Below are positions 51,401-64,000 of a stretch of DNA of 64,000 nucleotides, one piece after another. Numbering within the stretch: position 1 is the stretch's first letter; each line of letters opens with the position of its first letter. The stretch is taken from NCBI GenBank assembly GCA_034336665.1, contig CM067576.1, forward strand, positions 13,631,385 to 13,695,384, given 5' to 3'. A program made the position numbers and the translations under genes. The notes below the pieces were generated by a model. It did not search any database. It saw only the letters and a program-made list of their open reading frames with translations, and was not told the origin of the DNA. The DNA is from Luscinia megarhynchos. Lineage: Eukaryota > Chordata > Aves > Passeriformes > Turdidae.

Positions 51401-52866
51401 GTTTGTGAGATCATAAAAACTGAAATGGTAATAAGCAGGCTTATAATCTGCTATTCTCTTTACATAAGATAGTGAAGCCCAGGATGTTCAGTGAGACGTG
51501 AAATACAAACCCCAGCAGATATAATATCAAAAGAGGCTTTTTTAAAGAACATACTTTCACTTTTCTGTAACTGTTTACAGTGCATTCATGTGTTGTGGAA
51601 GACAAATAAAAGTATGTAAAACAGTGTGTTATTGTTATGCTACATAACTTTAAAAAAAAAAAAGATTTAAAATAGACTACTTTACAATTCTGTTGCAATG
51701 CTTTTCCTGAATGTTAATATGTTCATTAATATATATGTAAACAGCCAGATATCTTGAACTCTTTATAAAGTAGTAATACTTTACTAGGAAAATATCGTCT
51801 TAATTATACTACCATGAAATGCAATCTGATTAATTTATTTACTTAATAACGTCTTTTGGAACTAGGTGCTTCAATTACAGTCATTACAATCCAAAACAGG
51901 TAAATAAAGACAATAAAATACATGAGTCTCAAATCAAGCCTCAGCTATCACAAACCCAAGCTCCCATTCAATGAAATAGCTGAAAAGGTGCTGGTTAGAG
52001 CTGGGCCCTTCAGATTAGAAAGCCCTTCAAACCCAGTAAGAGAACTAAACCTTTTTTTGGTGATGCCAAAAAAGCAAATCTCCAAATACCAAGAGCAGGC
52101 ACTCTGTCCTAGAGCAGCTCCAAAGTCTCTGCAGCCACCACAGTCCTATTTCTACACCACCATGGCACTGACAGCTGTGCAGAGGAGCATTCAAAGCTCG
52201 CTGCTGGCCTTTCCAAAGTTGTTTCATCTATCCAAAATCTCTGCACACAAGGCCACAGAGAGCAGTTGATGGTGATGCTCATGCCCCAGAGATGAGCCAC
52301 ACAGCTCACAGACAGTGCAGCACCAGCACTACTGGGACAAAAGGGAGCTACAGACAAACAGGGCTCTCTGTTCCATCCATCTACATAAAGCAAAGATTCC
52401 TTTCAATTTATTTGAATATGCACAGTCGGAATGGAATGGAATGGAATGAAACTAAAAAAGGAAAATAGGCATTTTCAGAAAAGTTGCACACTACCTTTCA
52501 GTGGACTATCAGTCAGAGACAAGCAAGGTGACCCTTGTTTTGAATTTAAAAAAAAGAAAAAAAGCACAAAGTACTAGATTTCTTAAAGCATTATCTGAGG
52601 CAGATACACTTATTTCTAATATCCACCTTTTTATTGAAAGATAAATTCTTTACCAGCCTATATTAATAATAATTACCTACATTTTGTGGAATTACACTTT
52701 AAAGTTTCACTTATTCAGACACATGGAAGAAAATGTTTATTCTATATGATGCTTTGCTATAGACTAATAGTTATAATAAGAGATTTCAGTCTTTTTTATC
52801 TTTTTAACTTAAAAATTGATAAATATTTCCCAGTGTTATCATTATTTTTAACATTAAATAAATGAA
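45410..52866. other. Unannotated A+T-rich interval
   Basis: No gene or mobile element is recognised. Minor repeats are a (GA)n run near 49649-49661, a T/G-rich stretch at 50126-50162 (the complement of the A/C-rich island type) and (GGAAT)n at 52428-52448. A more G+C-rich pocket at about 51920-52390 has overlapping frames of 94 and 115 codons on opposite strands without domains. Confidence 0.45.
52428..52448. repeat. Short (GGAAT)4 microsatellite
   Basis: Four perfect GGAAT units. This is the pentamer of several satellite families, but here it is far too short to be a satellite. Confidence 0.8.
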
Positions 52867-52940
52867 GATGTCTTGAGCAGGAAGGTTGGACTAGGTGACC
52901 TCAGTGGTCCCTTCAAATCTTAACCATTCTGTGAATCACT
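52867..52940 (+). mobile_element. CR1 LINE 3' terminal fragment
   Basis: The sequence gatgtcttgagcaggaaggt, ttggactaggtgacctcagt, ggtcccttcaaatcttaacc and attctgtgaatcactg is the end of a CR1 element. It keeps the conserved ttggactagatgacct and ggtcccttccaacc blocks and one ATTCTGTG octamer of the CR1 tail. Only about 74 bp remain, which is the usual severe 5' truncation. Orientation is plus. Confidence 0.92.
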
Positions 52941-53783
52941 GACACATAACACCAAATGTACATGTAGCACCAGAAGTAAATTCCTTCATTCTTTCTCAAA
53001 ATAGATTATATACATGTAAAAAACAGTAACCTAGAGAGGTCCCCAAATTAATGACTCACACATTTTTTAAGATGAAAGACTAATGTTTGTCTTCTTCCAC
53101 GCTTAAATTTATTTTTTTAAAAAAGCAGTTCACTATGATTCTCAGACTGTACTTCAATCTGTGTCAATACTCTAATGGTACTTAATACACTTTTCTGCTC
53201 AAAGTCAGAGAAGTGCTGAAGCACTCAGCTGAACTGGGGCCAATACACAATAATCAATAACAGATCTTCTAATCAGCACAGTCCATTAATAAAAGAGCAC
53301 AGAAGGAGGAGGGTAAGTACACTGCCCTGCTGCTGTGTGTCATTAGCAGATTCAGGTCACAGGAAAGACTCCTGAAAAATGAAACAGCATAAACTTGGCT
53401 ACAGCCTAGATACAGATCTGAGGAGAAAACATTGCAGGCCACCTGCCAGAAAGCATTCCTTCTCCTTAAACAGCTCGCCATTCTGGCTGAAATTCCACAG
53501 CATGGAAACTATAACTATCTTTTCAAAAAGTTTTTTTCATGACCAACCATTAAATAAAGAGGTATAATAAGACTTATATTTAAATGCAAGTAGGTACACA
53601 TAAGGCTTGACTCCAAGCTAGTGAAGAAGTCTTAGCAGATGCTTCAAATACTCTTGGAGACAACATAACTCCAGCAATAGATTTGGAAACACTGATGGCT
53701 CCTCAATTAAGAATTTGGAATGGGATTTTTAAAAGAACCTGAAAGATAGATATCCAGCTAAACAGAAATACAGGAATACCCTG
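52941..53783. other. Unannotated interval
   Basis: There is no recognisable gene or repeat. Short overlapping frames of 62-70 codons near 53269-53567 lie on opposite strands and have no domains. Confidence 0.4.
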
Positions 53784-53840
53784 GTAGTAATAATAATAAT
53801 AGTAGTAGCAATAATAATAGTAACAGTAATAATAGTAATA
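53784..53840. repeat. (TAA/TAG)n trinucleotide microsatellite
   Basis: Degenerate tandem trinucleotides (GTA, ATA, ATAG and CAG variants of a TAA repeat) run for about 57 bp. The interruptions suggest an older, decaying microsatellite. Confidence 0.8.
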
Positions 53841-54013
53841 TCCACAATTTCAAAAATATTTGAGAGCAGTTTAAGATTTTAATATCACCTAATATTGATT
53901 AAAGAAAAAACTTCTAAGATTCAATCAGCCAAATTGGAGAAGGCTTTAAGTCCAATTGTCAAAGATAACAAAAAAATTTCCACTACTAAAAACCGCTTAG
54001 TATTACTGCTAAT

Positions 54014-54047
54014 AAAATTTAATGGATGCAAAAGTCCATTAAATTTT
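54014..54047. repeat. Perfect 13-bp inverted repeat, 8-base loop
   Basis: Arms aaaatttaatgga (54014-54026) and tccattaaatttt (54035-54047) are perfect reverse complements around the loop tgcaaaag. The stem is A+T-rich and may be a chance or mutational palindrome. There is no sign of a terminator or RNA gene. Confidence 0.8.
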
Positions 54048-56052
54048 GTTTTAAGTGTTGTCCTAGATGTAATAGTAAAATCTCACAAGACTATTCATAG
54101 AAAGGCAGAAATATGACAGGACAACAGGGCATTGGAGTGTTCCTAATTCGTTCCAATTCACAGAGTGCATCCTGGTTTCCAATACGAGAATCCAGCCCAC
54201 TTGATGAGTTGAAATGAAATCACAGCAGCAGAAAACGGACATTGTCTAGCTTACTAAATAGAGAAGGCTATAAAAATGGCTTTCCTTTGTTTTTCTTAAA
54301 TAGTGGTGGGCTCTATTTATGAAACACATATTATGGCAGTACATCTAAGCTTTTCACCTCTTTGTGTTTTACAACTACAGTCTAGTTTGGTCTACACTTA
54401 ACCTTGGAATGTTGTTACTCTGTGATATCTGTGGACTTGTCGTGGAGATTTTTTTCTTTTTTTAAGTTTTCTTTCTTACTAGATCTTAATACATACCTTT
54501 TTGTTGTGACTTATACAGGATAATCAATATTCATATTAGAAAGCAGAAACATAAAATAGTAGGTTACTGTGAATTTTAAAAGCTCTAGGAGAATCCCAGT
54601 TTAGATTACAGTTCTGCCTGTGTAATACTGTGAAGACTTTAATAATATTAGCAGCGACCTGAAGTAAAAGTAGCAAATTCTTGCAACAGGACTCAAACTG
54701 CCCTCTTAAATATTCTTCCCATTTTTAAGTTGATTTTCTGAAGAAAATATTCAAACCCATTTTTATTTATGGTGTACCATGCAAGAATATATCACACTCT
54801 TATTTGATACAGCAAATGAAGCCAGTAAAACTCCTTAGAAGAATGTTGGTAATGTATGTTTTCCATGGGACTTTGGCTTCTAAAGACTTAAGTGCCTTTG
54901 TACATTCTTCCTCTAAGTATTTGCCATGCAGAAAATATTATGATTTTTAATAATATCCACTAAAACTTTGCATGCATGTAACTAAATTGCCTTTATATCG
55001 ACCCATCTACTCTGTGTTCAGTATAACATAACTCTAAACTCCCCATATAAGGCTCTTCAAAATTCTCTAGTGGGTGATTTCTCATTTGTCCTTTTTGCAT
55101 GCTTAAAATAACAATATCTTTGTAGTATATATTATTATTAGCAGGTATGAGCAGTTTCACTACACACAGGATAGCACAGAACAAACACATCTGTCAGTAT
55201 TTTATGCTGTTGCTCTTCAATTACAAGTGTGGAGTTAGCACTGAGCAATTTACAACATCCTGAACTGTGTATTAGTGCATCTAATACATATTTAAGACCC
55301 TGACAGAAAACATAATTTTGATAAACAAGACCCAAAGATGAACAGAGATGTAATCACATGTTTATTGCAGAATCAACTCATTCCCACAAAAGTAAATATG
55401 TCTGTGTCACTGAATTCCAGTCAGGATTAACACTTCCTATTTCTGTATACACCTACTGCAAAAGCCAATTTGCTATATTGTGGTGCAGGAAATGAGCTGA
55501 GGAGGAGACCTTGATTTCTAAACTATGTTTCTAGATCTTCATATGTTTTTTAATAGAAATAATAGATTAAATATGAGGTCTAAATGAAAAAAAAAAACGC
55601 TAAGAAAATAGATTGGATTCTTTATTTATTCATTTCTTAAATACTGGAGTTTTTTCCTGTGCTACAAGCTAGAATTCAATTTTATATATAATAAGATAAA
55701 TGTTTGCAATTTAACTACGCTATAGTAATTAGACAAATATGCTTATTAGTGACTCTACATTTAAACCAAATTCATTCTCCAGCTCAGCCCCAATAATATA
55801 CCATTTATAGAGCAAACCACCCAGAATACCCTGCAATTAGAACACTGAACTTGCTTAATCTTAAACTATCCTATCTTGGGTCACATAAGAGACTAAAACA
55901 CTGAAATTCACCTTGAATATTAGTACATTACTAGCCCTTTTTATGACCTGACATTTTAACAGTACAATCTAAATGCTATCAGTAAGTATTAGTGAAAGTG
56001 TATCCTTGATTTGCACTTATTTTAGTTCACTAAAGGTCCCATTTGTTTTTAT
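54048..56052. other. Unannotated A+T-rich interval
   Basis: There is no recognisable gene or transposon. Open frames are 65 codons or less. Confidence 0.45.
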
Positions 56053-56092
56053 TGAGGTTAATGGATCTGTGAATACAGATCCATTAACCTCA
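56053..56092. repeat. Perfect 18-bp inverted repeat, 4-base loop
   Basis: tgaggttaatggatctgt (56053-56070) and acagatccattaacctca (56075-56092) are perfect reverse complements around gaat. The stem is long, mixed in base composition and has no mismatch, so chance is unlikely. The 4-base loop and stem of only 18 bp are too small for an ordinary microRNA precursor. A template-switch event that copied one arm from the other is the simplest origin. Confidence 0.93.
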
Positions 56093-59000
56093 GAATTTTT
56101 AAATGTTAAATCAGCAGCTTTAAATAAATGTTAACATGAGGCAGCAATTACTGATACTGTAATCCCAACTGGAGGGCAAAGTTTGGAGCACAGGCTCCCG
56201 AGAATGTGTTAAACAACCCAAACTCCTTTATTAGTAAGATTTAAAAAATAATTAAAATAAAATAAAAAAATCGGAATATTCTCTAGAGCTACAAGCAGTA
56301 AAAGCATATTTCCTTAAACGAAAAATAGAACTATGCAGCATTTAATTGAGGGCTTACATATCTGCTAATTCATCTGCTATTTTGGCTTTGAACAATTGTC
56401 TTAATGCAGAAACTGTGTCTGCAAAGTGATAATTTACACACTCACCCCGTAGTTATTATTACTTTCAAAATTAACATGTCACAATCAGCACTTATTAAAG
56501 AAAGTTTGTTATCTCCCAAATGATGATTATGTAGCATTTAAGTAGCTTGACATTCAGAAGCAGAGTTTATTGCAGACCAACTATTTGATATCCATGGCAA
56601 CTGCTACAGGGAAGACCAGCTCTCAGGGAAGTTGGAGCTTTATAATTTGTGAGAACTGTGTTGTGCACCTACCTTAGCCCTAAGGCAGGTCCCTGAACAG
56701 TGACCTGGGAGCATCCTGCTCTGGATTCCCAATGCTCTTAGCATTAAGAGAGAGGCAGTTGCCACAAAACACACACTTGTGATTAGATAGGGACATTTTA
56801 AACTTGATGACAAGGTAGTCTTTAAGGGAATTCAGCTGCTTTTTAGCTACTGGAAACATCTTTTCTTCCACTAGCAGCATGTATTAAACCAACAGAAAGT
56901 AAAGGCTTTTCCTGGAGACACATATTGAGTCAACTGGGTTTTTTAGAGTTGTGCAGCCTCTGGAATTGCATTTACAATCATCATGGTCACAGAGGCCAGA
57001 GCCATAGTGGTAGACCCACAGACTATTTCTAGTCCTCATAGAAGAGGACAAACACATCTGCAGATGGTGTGAGAACTGCCAAGGCTATTCCACGTGGGAA
57101 GAACACAGAAGGGCACTAAGAGACACTTGGAGTATTGTGGATAGGCCAAAACAAGTGTTTATCATGTTAACATGCTTTCACTACTTGCAAATTGTTCCAA
57201 ACATAAAAAGGAAAAATAAACTCAAGGTTAACAAATGGCATCTTCACATTCTTCTGTAATACACAAACAACCTGCCTTCTAACATCATCTGTCAGCACAC
57301 AGGACTCCCACATTAGGTTGAATTCACCTTCATTCCTGAGCAAGGGGAGAGTGGTATTTGTGCATATTCAAGTGGGAAGAACATTTCCAGTCTAGTCCCT
57401 GGGACAGAAACCCATGTGGTGTCAAAGGTTTGTGCTGGACCTCTCTGCCCTAGGTTTCATTCAGAACACACAGGAAGGGTTTTGTTTCATTCCAGCTCAT
57501 CGTTCACTCCCCTGTCAATCAGTGCCAACAGTATGTTTTGCATTACATTACCATGTCTAAAGTTTTATTATTTTTCAGTGAGGTACCATTTCAAAACTGC
57601 CATATAGACTGTGGTCTCCCACAGCAGAAACTTCTAATCTTCTTATACAGTGTAAGGGATGAGCCTAGATGAATAAAAATGGTACAGAAATCACTTGACA
57701 ATATTTCACAATCTTGCACAGTAGGTCATAACAAGAAAATTAAATTAATTTTGTGAGCTTCCTGGTGTAGAGCAGACATACAGCTAAACAAACAACAGTA
57801 TCATCACAGAATAAAAACACTTAGCTTGATGTATGCCCTTTGAAGAAATATTGGCCAGTCCATATAATGAACACAATGAAGTAATTAAAAACCTCCAACG
57901 TTTAAAACCTCATTTCTACTTTAACCTTACAGAAATGAGGCACAGCAATAGCACTTCATTTTTTGAGTACATGAGCTTCTTTATTTTAGAAGCTCAGGGG
58001 CCAGCTTCAGTAGAGAAGAATAATCAGGAGAGGAAGAGATATTTGCTGGTTTCAGTCTTTTCCATTGGCCAGTTATAGGGGGGACCTTTTCAAACTTTCA
58101 GTATTTATGAAACAATGCCTTCATATTAATCTAACAGTTTCATTTCATGAAGGAAAGAGTCCACTTAAAAAGTGTTTTCTGCCTCAAAGGAAAAAAAAAT
58201 ATATAGCAAACCACAACACAATCAGTTACTTGCTTTCTAACAATCTATACAGGCATTCTCTGCCTGTTTTGACAATAGTGTACCCCTACAAGCTCATGCA
58301 CCGTAGGTATTTACCAGCCTCTTAAGTCTCAGAAAAATCCCTATAATTTAATGTTTAAACCCACAACTATGGATAATAAAAATAAAATTCTATAAGCATC
58401 GCTATGAGAAAGAAATAAAGCAATAAAGAACTCAACCCAGTCTCCTCCATAAGAACACATCCTCAGCCAGAGCTCTATAGGCAAGAACACAGAACAACTT
58501 TTTTAAAATATAACACAACCAGCTGTAGCACCCAGACAGAGAAAAGCTACATAATAATTTCAAAATACATTTCATTTAGGTAACCCTTTTCCAAAATAAG
58601 TACTAAAACTTTCATTCACTTCAACACAAATTTCAGTGACCAACACTGACATAAAGTCATGGCTGGTACAAAATCTATCCAATATTATCTTTGGAAATTT
58701 ATCTACACACTCATTTGGCACAGACTGAGACCAGAGCCACACTCAGTTGAAATAATTTGTGATGACATGCACAAATAGGGCCCATTGGAATAGTCTGTAT
58801 ATTGAAACCACACATCATAGTAAGCTGAATAAATTTGATGTCAAACCACTACACATAATGGGAAAAAAAAAATTAAAATAGTAGTTTAAGAGAAAAGTTT
58901 GTATGCAGGAAATTACTTCAATCCCCTTTGCATCTCCTACAGCCCCAGAACAGAGAGCAACACTTCATTCATAATTAAAAAACCAAGTAAATCAAGCCTA

Positions 59001-59241
59001 ATACAAAACCACTGGCTGTTCAACATTATCTGTAATTAAACTGGAATGGGAGTATGTTCCTTCACACAACTCCCTCTCACTTCCCTCTCATCCCACTAAA
59101 GCACAGTGCTGAAGTCATCCTCTGACTGGGGATATTCACACTGATAGCAGAAGTCCTAAGTACATAAGGTGCTGTAAACTAGATGCAGTTGCTTGTACAT
59201 GATTTGGGAGAAACTGAGCTTGCACAATAAAAAAAGGGGAG
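56093..59241. other. Unannotated interval
   Basis: I see no gene or identifiable mobile element. Frames at 57833-58078 and 58065-58325 (81 and 86 codons, plus) have no domains. Confidence 0.45.
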
Positions 59242-59381
59242 AGATCACAGAGTATTCTGAGTTTGAAGGGACCCATAAGGATCATTAAGTCCAACTCATA
59301 AATGAGTGCCCTGTACAGACATTTACCCCCACAACTGTGGTGTAATTAGCACTGTGCTCTAACCAGCTGAGCTCATCTGGA
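59242..59381 (-). mobile_element. tRNA-Ile-derived SINE with CR1 tail (TguSINE1-like)
   Basis: Read on the minus strand, the element begins tccagatgagctcagctggt and continues tagagcacagtgctaattac. This aligns with the 5' half of tRNA-Ile (A box tagctcagttggttagagc, then gtgctaataac at the anticodon stem). A degenerate B-box region lies near 59317-59330. From about 59310 downward it becomes a CR1-like 3' tail: gagttggacttaatgatcct, tatgggtcccttcaaactca, gaatactctgtgatc. A tRNA-Ile head joined to a CR1 tail is the published structure of the passerine family TguSINE1, which is mobilised by CR1 enzymes. The copy is diverged and essentially full length (about 140 bp). It is the strongest single pointer to a songbird genome. 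Confidence 0.88.
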
Positions 59382-62300
59382 GGTATCTTTCACATCACTC
59401 AATACCCCTATCATAGAACATTAAATATAACCCATTTGTTATGCAGTACCTGTTGGACTTCATGGAATGAATTGCAATGTAAAAGGAAATGGTGTTTGAT
59501 GACTGCACTGCAGACTTGCCTTCTTACTCATACAGCCCACAGAGTAAAACTCTGTCCCAAACCAAAACTACTTGGTCTGGCAGGAGTTTCACAGCCACCA
59601 ACCACACCATTGCTATTTTCTTTCAAGTGGATGACTGAAAAAGCTACTCATCTACTGATAAAGCTAGCATCTACTCATTCCACTGGAGATCTTTCCACTA
59701 GCTTTCAGAAGGTATTTCACAGAGTATCTGCTGTATTAAAAGAGGTCTTCAGAAATGCACTTAAAGGCAAGCAGGAGAGGATGGAGATGGTACTCCCACA
59801 TCAATAATACAGGTGGGAGAGAGCATGAACATCATGCTAAGTAATTCCCTTGAACCACCTGCACCTTCAAAACACAGTGGTTAATTTGGGAAAGGAATTT
59901 TTTACTGAACTCGTTTCTGGAGATATTGCTTTGCCAGAAAAGTAGGAGTTTCAACACGTATGTCTGCTGAGGATACTGTTGAGAACAATATACGCATATT
60001 GAAAAATGAATGCAAGCCCTTAAAATCAGAGTGTTATTTATCAGAGAAGAAGATGATGCTTATGGCTCCCAAAAAAGATTGACGACAAAATACAGAGTTT
60101 TTAATTTGCAGAGGCACTGCAACTGAAAGACTGCAAATCCTCTGGTAAAAATCCCAAAAAGAGGCCTGAAATGCCAACAGTCATTGCAGGCGCACTGATT
60201 TGCTATTCCTACATGCAAAGCACATGCATTACCTGTGAAGGTGGCCCCTGCAATGTAGGAATTGCTAATAGATTCAGAAGTTTGCTGTTTGCCCACTGGC
60301 ACCAAGATGGGTGGTGCAGTGCATGAGCCGAGTTCCAGAGATCATGTTTTATTGAGATTATTCACATCTCATAGTGATCTCCAGGTAAAATACAAATGAG
60401 GTATAAGATATCACAAAGTATCTAACACCTGACTGATTCCCCTCATGGAAGAAGTGGATCCATAGCCTCTGCACATTCACTATCTGTGTCACTGCTACAC
60501 AATGCCAGCAGTCATATCTGCTTCATGGCGGGGGAAAAAAACCCCAACCTATTTTTGTTTTAAGACTAAACAGCAGGATTTAAGAGATCAGAGATCGAAA
60601 AATATTGGCAGCACCAAAATCTACTTTGTAGAACTTGCTGCAACTGTTTGCTTGTATCCTAAGCAAAAATTTTTAATGCCATTGATTTTTTTTTCCAAAG
60701 TACCACTAACAACCTAAGTAATCAAGTACAGAGCTAGGAATCTGAAGGGTATGACTTGTGCTTTTTCTTGCTTAGGATACATTAGCATTGCAACTTCGAA
60801 TAAATATATCCTCAGTCATACAGAGTTTTCAATAGGTTGTATGAATTTGTGGACTATAATACATACTAAGGAAAGTATGGGCAAGAAATCACAAAGGCTT
60901 TCAAATATTAAAAAATAGGAAGCATGAAATGAAATGTCAGAATGAGAACATAAAATTACAATATAATCTTAACGCAAAACAAAGTATTTTTCAGAGCAGT
61001 CTTTTGATTTGTAGCAAAAGAGTAACAAAAAAAAGACCTAATTTCATGTGCATATAATCACAAGTTTCTGATTATTTTTCTAGAGTTATTACTGCAACTT
61101 GCTCTGAATCTCCTACACATATTGGAACCAGCGGCTTGTAATGAATTGAATTTTCATTTTTCAGAGATCTGAGGAAGGGAAGAAACAGAATTCCTGCTGC
61201 TCAAAGCTTGCAGGCAAGTGACATCAACTCTCCTGTGTCACCTCACTACAGATAGATTCACAGTTCAATAAGCAACAGGCTCTTCATTACCAAGTTCTGC
61301 TACCTTAGGTTGGGGATACACCAGGAAAGTCAGAGCTTTCCCATCCAACCCTGTCTCATCTCAGCACTTTTCATCACAACAAACCTTGGGAGATGCCATT
61401 TCTGTCAATTTTACCATTTTCTGTTCAAGCTCTCTGAACTGGAACAACAAAGCTCTAGAACTGGAGGCTCCTGTAAGGGCTTCTCCACCTCCAGTGGGTC
61501 ACGTTCAGGAACCATCTTCACCTCTCCAACACAGAAGTCTCATGTTCTGAGGTGGGGAGTGGGTGTGAGCTTAGAGGGAACAGGGACCCTATGTGGGCAG
61601 GAGTCATGCAGCAGTATATTTTAACCCTTATTTTAAAATATATGTACCTCCTGAGTATCAACATTATCCAGATTACTTACACACATATTATATATATCAT
61701 GATACACTGAAAAGTTTTTTTTCATATCAAAAAGAATAGTGGGATATTTATGGCTTTAGATGAGGTCAGGTTTTATCTGTTAGACATACAATTATATTTA
61801 AATTGATCTACCAAAAAAGTTTCTGATAACATTGAGGGTTAGGAAGTAAAAGCTATACAATGAGCCTTGAGTGAAAGGCAAAGAAGGTAAAGTGATTCCA
61901 TTTAAGAAAGAAAAGGATACAGACAAAAACTTTTAGTAAGAGTCTTTTTGCTGCAGTCATTTTTCTAGCTCATATGTAAAACACCTAATCTTTTCAACTC
62001 TAGACACAGAGCTAATAAAACCACTCAGCTGTGATGCTCTAATTCATAGAGACCTAGACAGATTTGGTAGATGCAGTGCTCCTGCTTAACAGGTAATTGC
62101 TAGCAAGGATGTTCTCTACTTTCCTTCTCTGATAGTGTTAAACATGTATTGACAGGATGCCTCTCTGTACTGCTCTATGTTTGGCACTTAGGAGAAGTTC
62201 AATTAACCAACCTTTCATCTGTATTTCCACATAAAATACAGCTCTCTTTCCTGTGCTAATTGCTAAGCCCAGAGTACTTACTGCCTCTGCGATTCTAAAG

Positions 62301-64000
62301 CCTGGCTATTCACTCGGGAGCACTAAGCATGTTCTCTGCTGTGAAGAGCTGGCACAGATAACCAGAATAACTTTCCACACCAGCTTCTTGTCCTCTCCCT
62401 GTGGAAGCTTTTGTCCATGCTGGCTGGAACAAGGAGTGTGCCTAATTTACAGGACTCCCTGCACATCTGCACTCAGTGAAGTTAACACACCGTACTTAAT
62501 CCTGAAAGCGTGTGGGTACTGCATTTCCTAGCATGAATGAGATTTCAAAACATTGACGTTTTATATAAGGATAAAAGCCAAATCATACTTGTAAGCCAAT
62601 TAAAATGTTGTCTCAGTGCTCGGAGGTTAACATGGCTGGGAGCTTAGAAGTGGGTACTTCAAGTAGAAATAATGAGTGGATGGTAGACAAAGAATTAATA
62701 AACTATCTTATTCTGTATTTGTTTACAAATATACAATTCCTGCAGATGGTTTTGAACAGAAAGGGGTGTTAGTGGCATAATTTAAGCATACACAGAAGTT
62801 ATTATCAGCCAACACTCCAATCAGCAGTTTCTTCTTGGACAATTCCCTGCATGTCTTTGTTCCTGCAGAGAAACGATTATTCTCCATGAACAGCTCCATT
62901 GATATTGCTCTCTGTATGCTTGTGCTCAGAGTCCCAAAATATAGCTAATAACTAATTCTTCAATCACATTCAAGATAAGTTTTAAATTTTCTCCCAGTGC
63001 TATATTTTGCCTGACAAAGAAGGAGAAAGTTTTCTAGTGTCAAATTTAGCTTAGTGGACATGGTAGGCAGCATTCTGGTTAAAGTACCTGCATCTGAAAA
63101 CAACTGAGGAAATACAGTTTTTCACTTCTGTGTAAGAAATAGATTCAATAAGCATTCCTAGAAATGTAGCTCTGGACAAAGAGCAATCCTGAATAACTGA
63201 GTGAAATTAATTTCTGAAGTTCAGAAATCAGTAAATACATGAAATCTAGTATTTTATTATTAATGTAAACAATAAGGTGTCACTTTAATATCTGGATTTA
63301 GGGGTTTATAACATTCCAGACTGCAGTTCAATTACAGAAGCCACTCAAGGTTCCAAGGCTGAGAGTTTTCTGACCCATGGTCAAATAAGGAATGGGATTT
63401 CAGGAGCTGTACTGAGTACAGCTTTTTAGATTGTATGAAAAATCCCTAGAGGGTTCCTTTTGCTGCTCCTTTTAAGAGTATGTAGCAAAAATAAACTAGG
63501 TAACCTTAACCCAGATGCATCAAAAAGCACAAAGAGGATGATGCTATTTAGCACATTACTAAATACAGCTAAAAAAGTTTTACAAAGCACAAAGACCTAT
63601 TTGTCTACCATGCAAGATGTATAAAAAAGACGATTTATGACTAAAAAAGCATTTTCTTTTCCTCTTCCCTAAAAGGGGACGACAATTTCCCAAAGTGGTC
63701 AAAAAATCAACAACCTCACTACAGATATAATTTCAATCGTTTTCAAATTTCCAGTATAACATAATAACATAAATATTTTATAGTTATACCAAATTCAGGA
63801 CATCACTAACCTATACTTTTTAGGAAGATAAAGTAAAACAAAAAACCCAACAAAATTCCTCTCCTGTTATCATATACTCTGAATAAACAAGTCAGGAAGT
63901 TAAAAGTACAGAAAAATCAGCTTTGTGTTTTGAAATATAGGTTGGTACATAATTGTTGGAAGGTTCTCACCAAAAAATGTTAGGAGGGGCCAAAATGCAC
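59382..64000. other. Unannotated interval to the window end
   Basis: There is no recognisable mobile element. Plus-strand frames of 123 (59436-59807), 104 (61310-61624) and 92 codons (62253-62531) lie in more G+C-rich pockets. None shows a domain, signal peptide or clear splice borders, and I treat them as chance. A small A/C-rich stretch lies at 63835-63860. Confidence 0.45.

Noticed and set aside
51922..52269. 115-codon plus-strand frame
   Set aside because: No recognisable domain, overlapped by 60- and 94-codon minus-strand frames, and no clear splice borders.
52428..52448. GGAAT repeats as a possible satellite
   Set aside because: Only four units, no array.
59436..59807. 123-codon plus-strand frame next to the SINE
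   Set aside because: No domain or start context of note. Its position beside a SINE does not support a gene.

Overview
The window is A+T-rich vertebrate nuclear DNA, most likely from a passerine (songbird). The best lineage marker is a minus-strand element at about 59.24-59.38 kb. It has a tRNA-Ile-like head and a CR1-type tail, the architecture of the passerine SINE family described as TguSINE1. It is supported by an avian ERVL-type solo LTR at 18.39-18.96 kb, two truncated CR1 LINE 3' ends at 19.87-20.09 and 52.87-52.94 kb, and a second solo-type retroviral LTR at 32.12-32.59 kb.

No complete protein-coding gene, tRNA, rRNA or CRISPR array is recognisable. The longest open frame is 211 codons, has no recognisable domain, and is best read as chance. 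The window looks like a gene desert or the inside of one or more very large introns. Four intervals have exon-like splice borders around a fully open frame. Two are on the minus strand (33587-33756, with a hydrophobic segment, and 23745-23873, 129 nt, Cys/His-containing) and two on the plus strand (7288-7427 and 45309-45409). None matches a family I can name. The two minus-strand candidates have incompatible phases, so they cannot be consecutive coding exons.

Layout. 0-18.3 kb: unannotated A+T-rich DNA with a 72-bp diverged tandem duplication at 6.39 kb, several T-free A/C-rich islands and an (AAACC)n/(AAC)n block at 15.45 kb. 18.4-20.1 kb: ERVL-type LTR, then a CR1 fragment. 20.1-32 kb: mostly unannotated, with candidate exon 23745-23873, a long (TAAAA)n microsatellite at 27.47 kb and a 29-base A run at 32.01 kb. 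32.12-32.59 kb: LTR with a five-copy internal repeat rich in inverted CCAAT boxes. 33.6 kb: candidate exon. 34-52.8 kb: unannotated apart from a 26-bp tandem duplication at 44.39 kb. 52.8-64 kb: CR1 tail, a trinucleotide repeat, two short near-perfect hairpins (54.0 and 56.05 kb) and the SINE.

Everything here comes from reading the sequence and recalling family consensus features. No alignment or database search was run. Mobile-element calls are the firmest; candidate exons are hypotheses.
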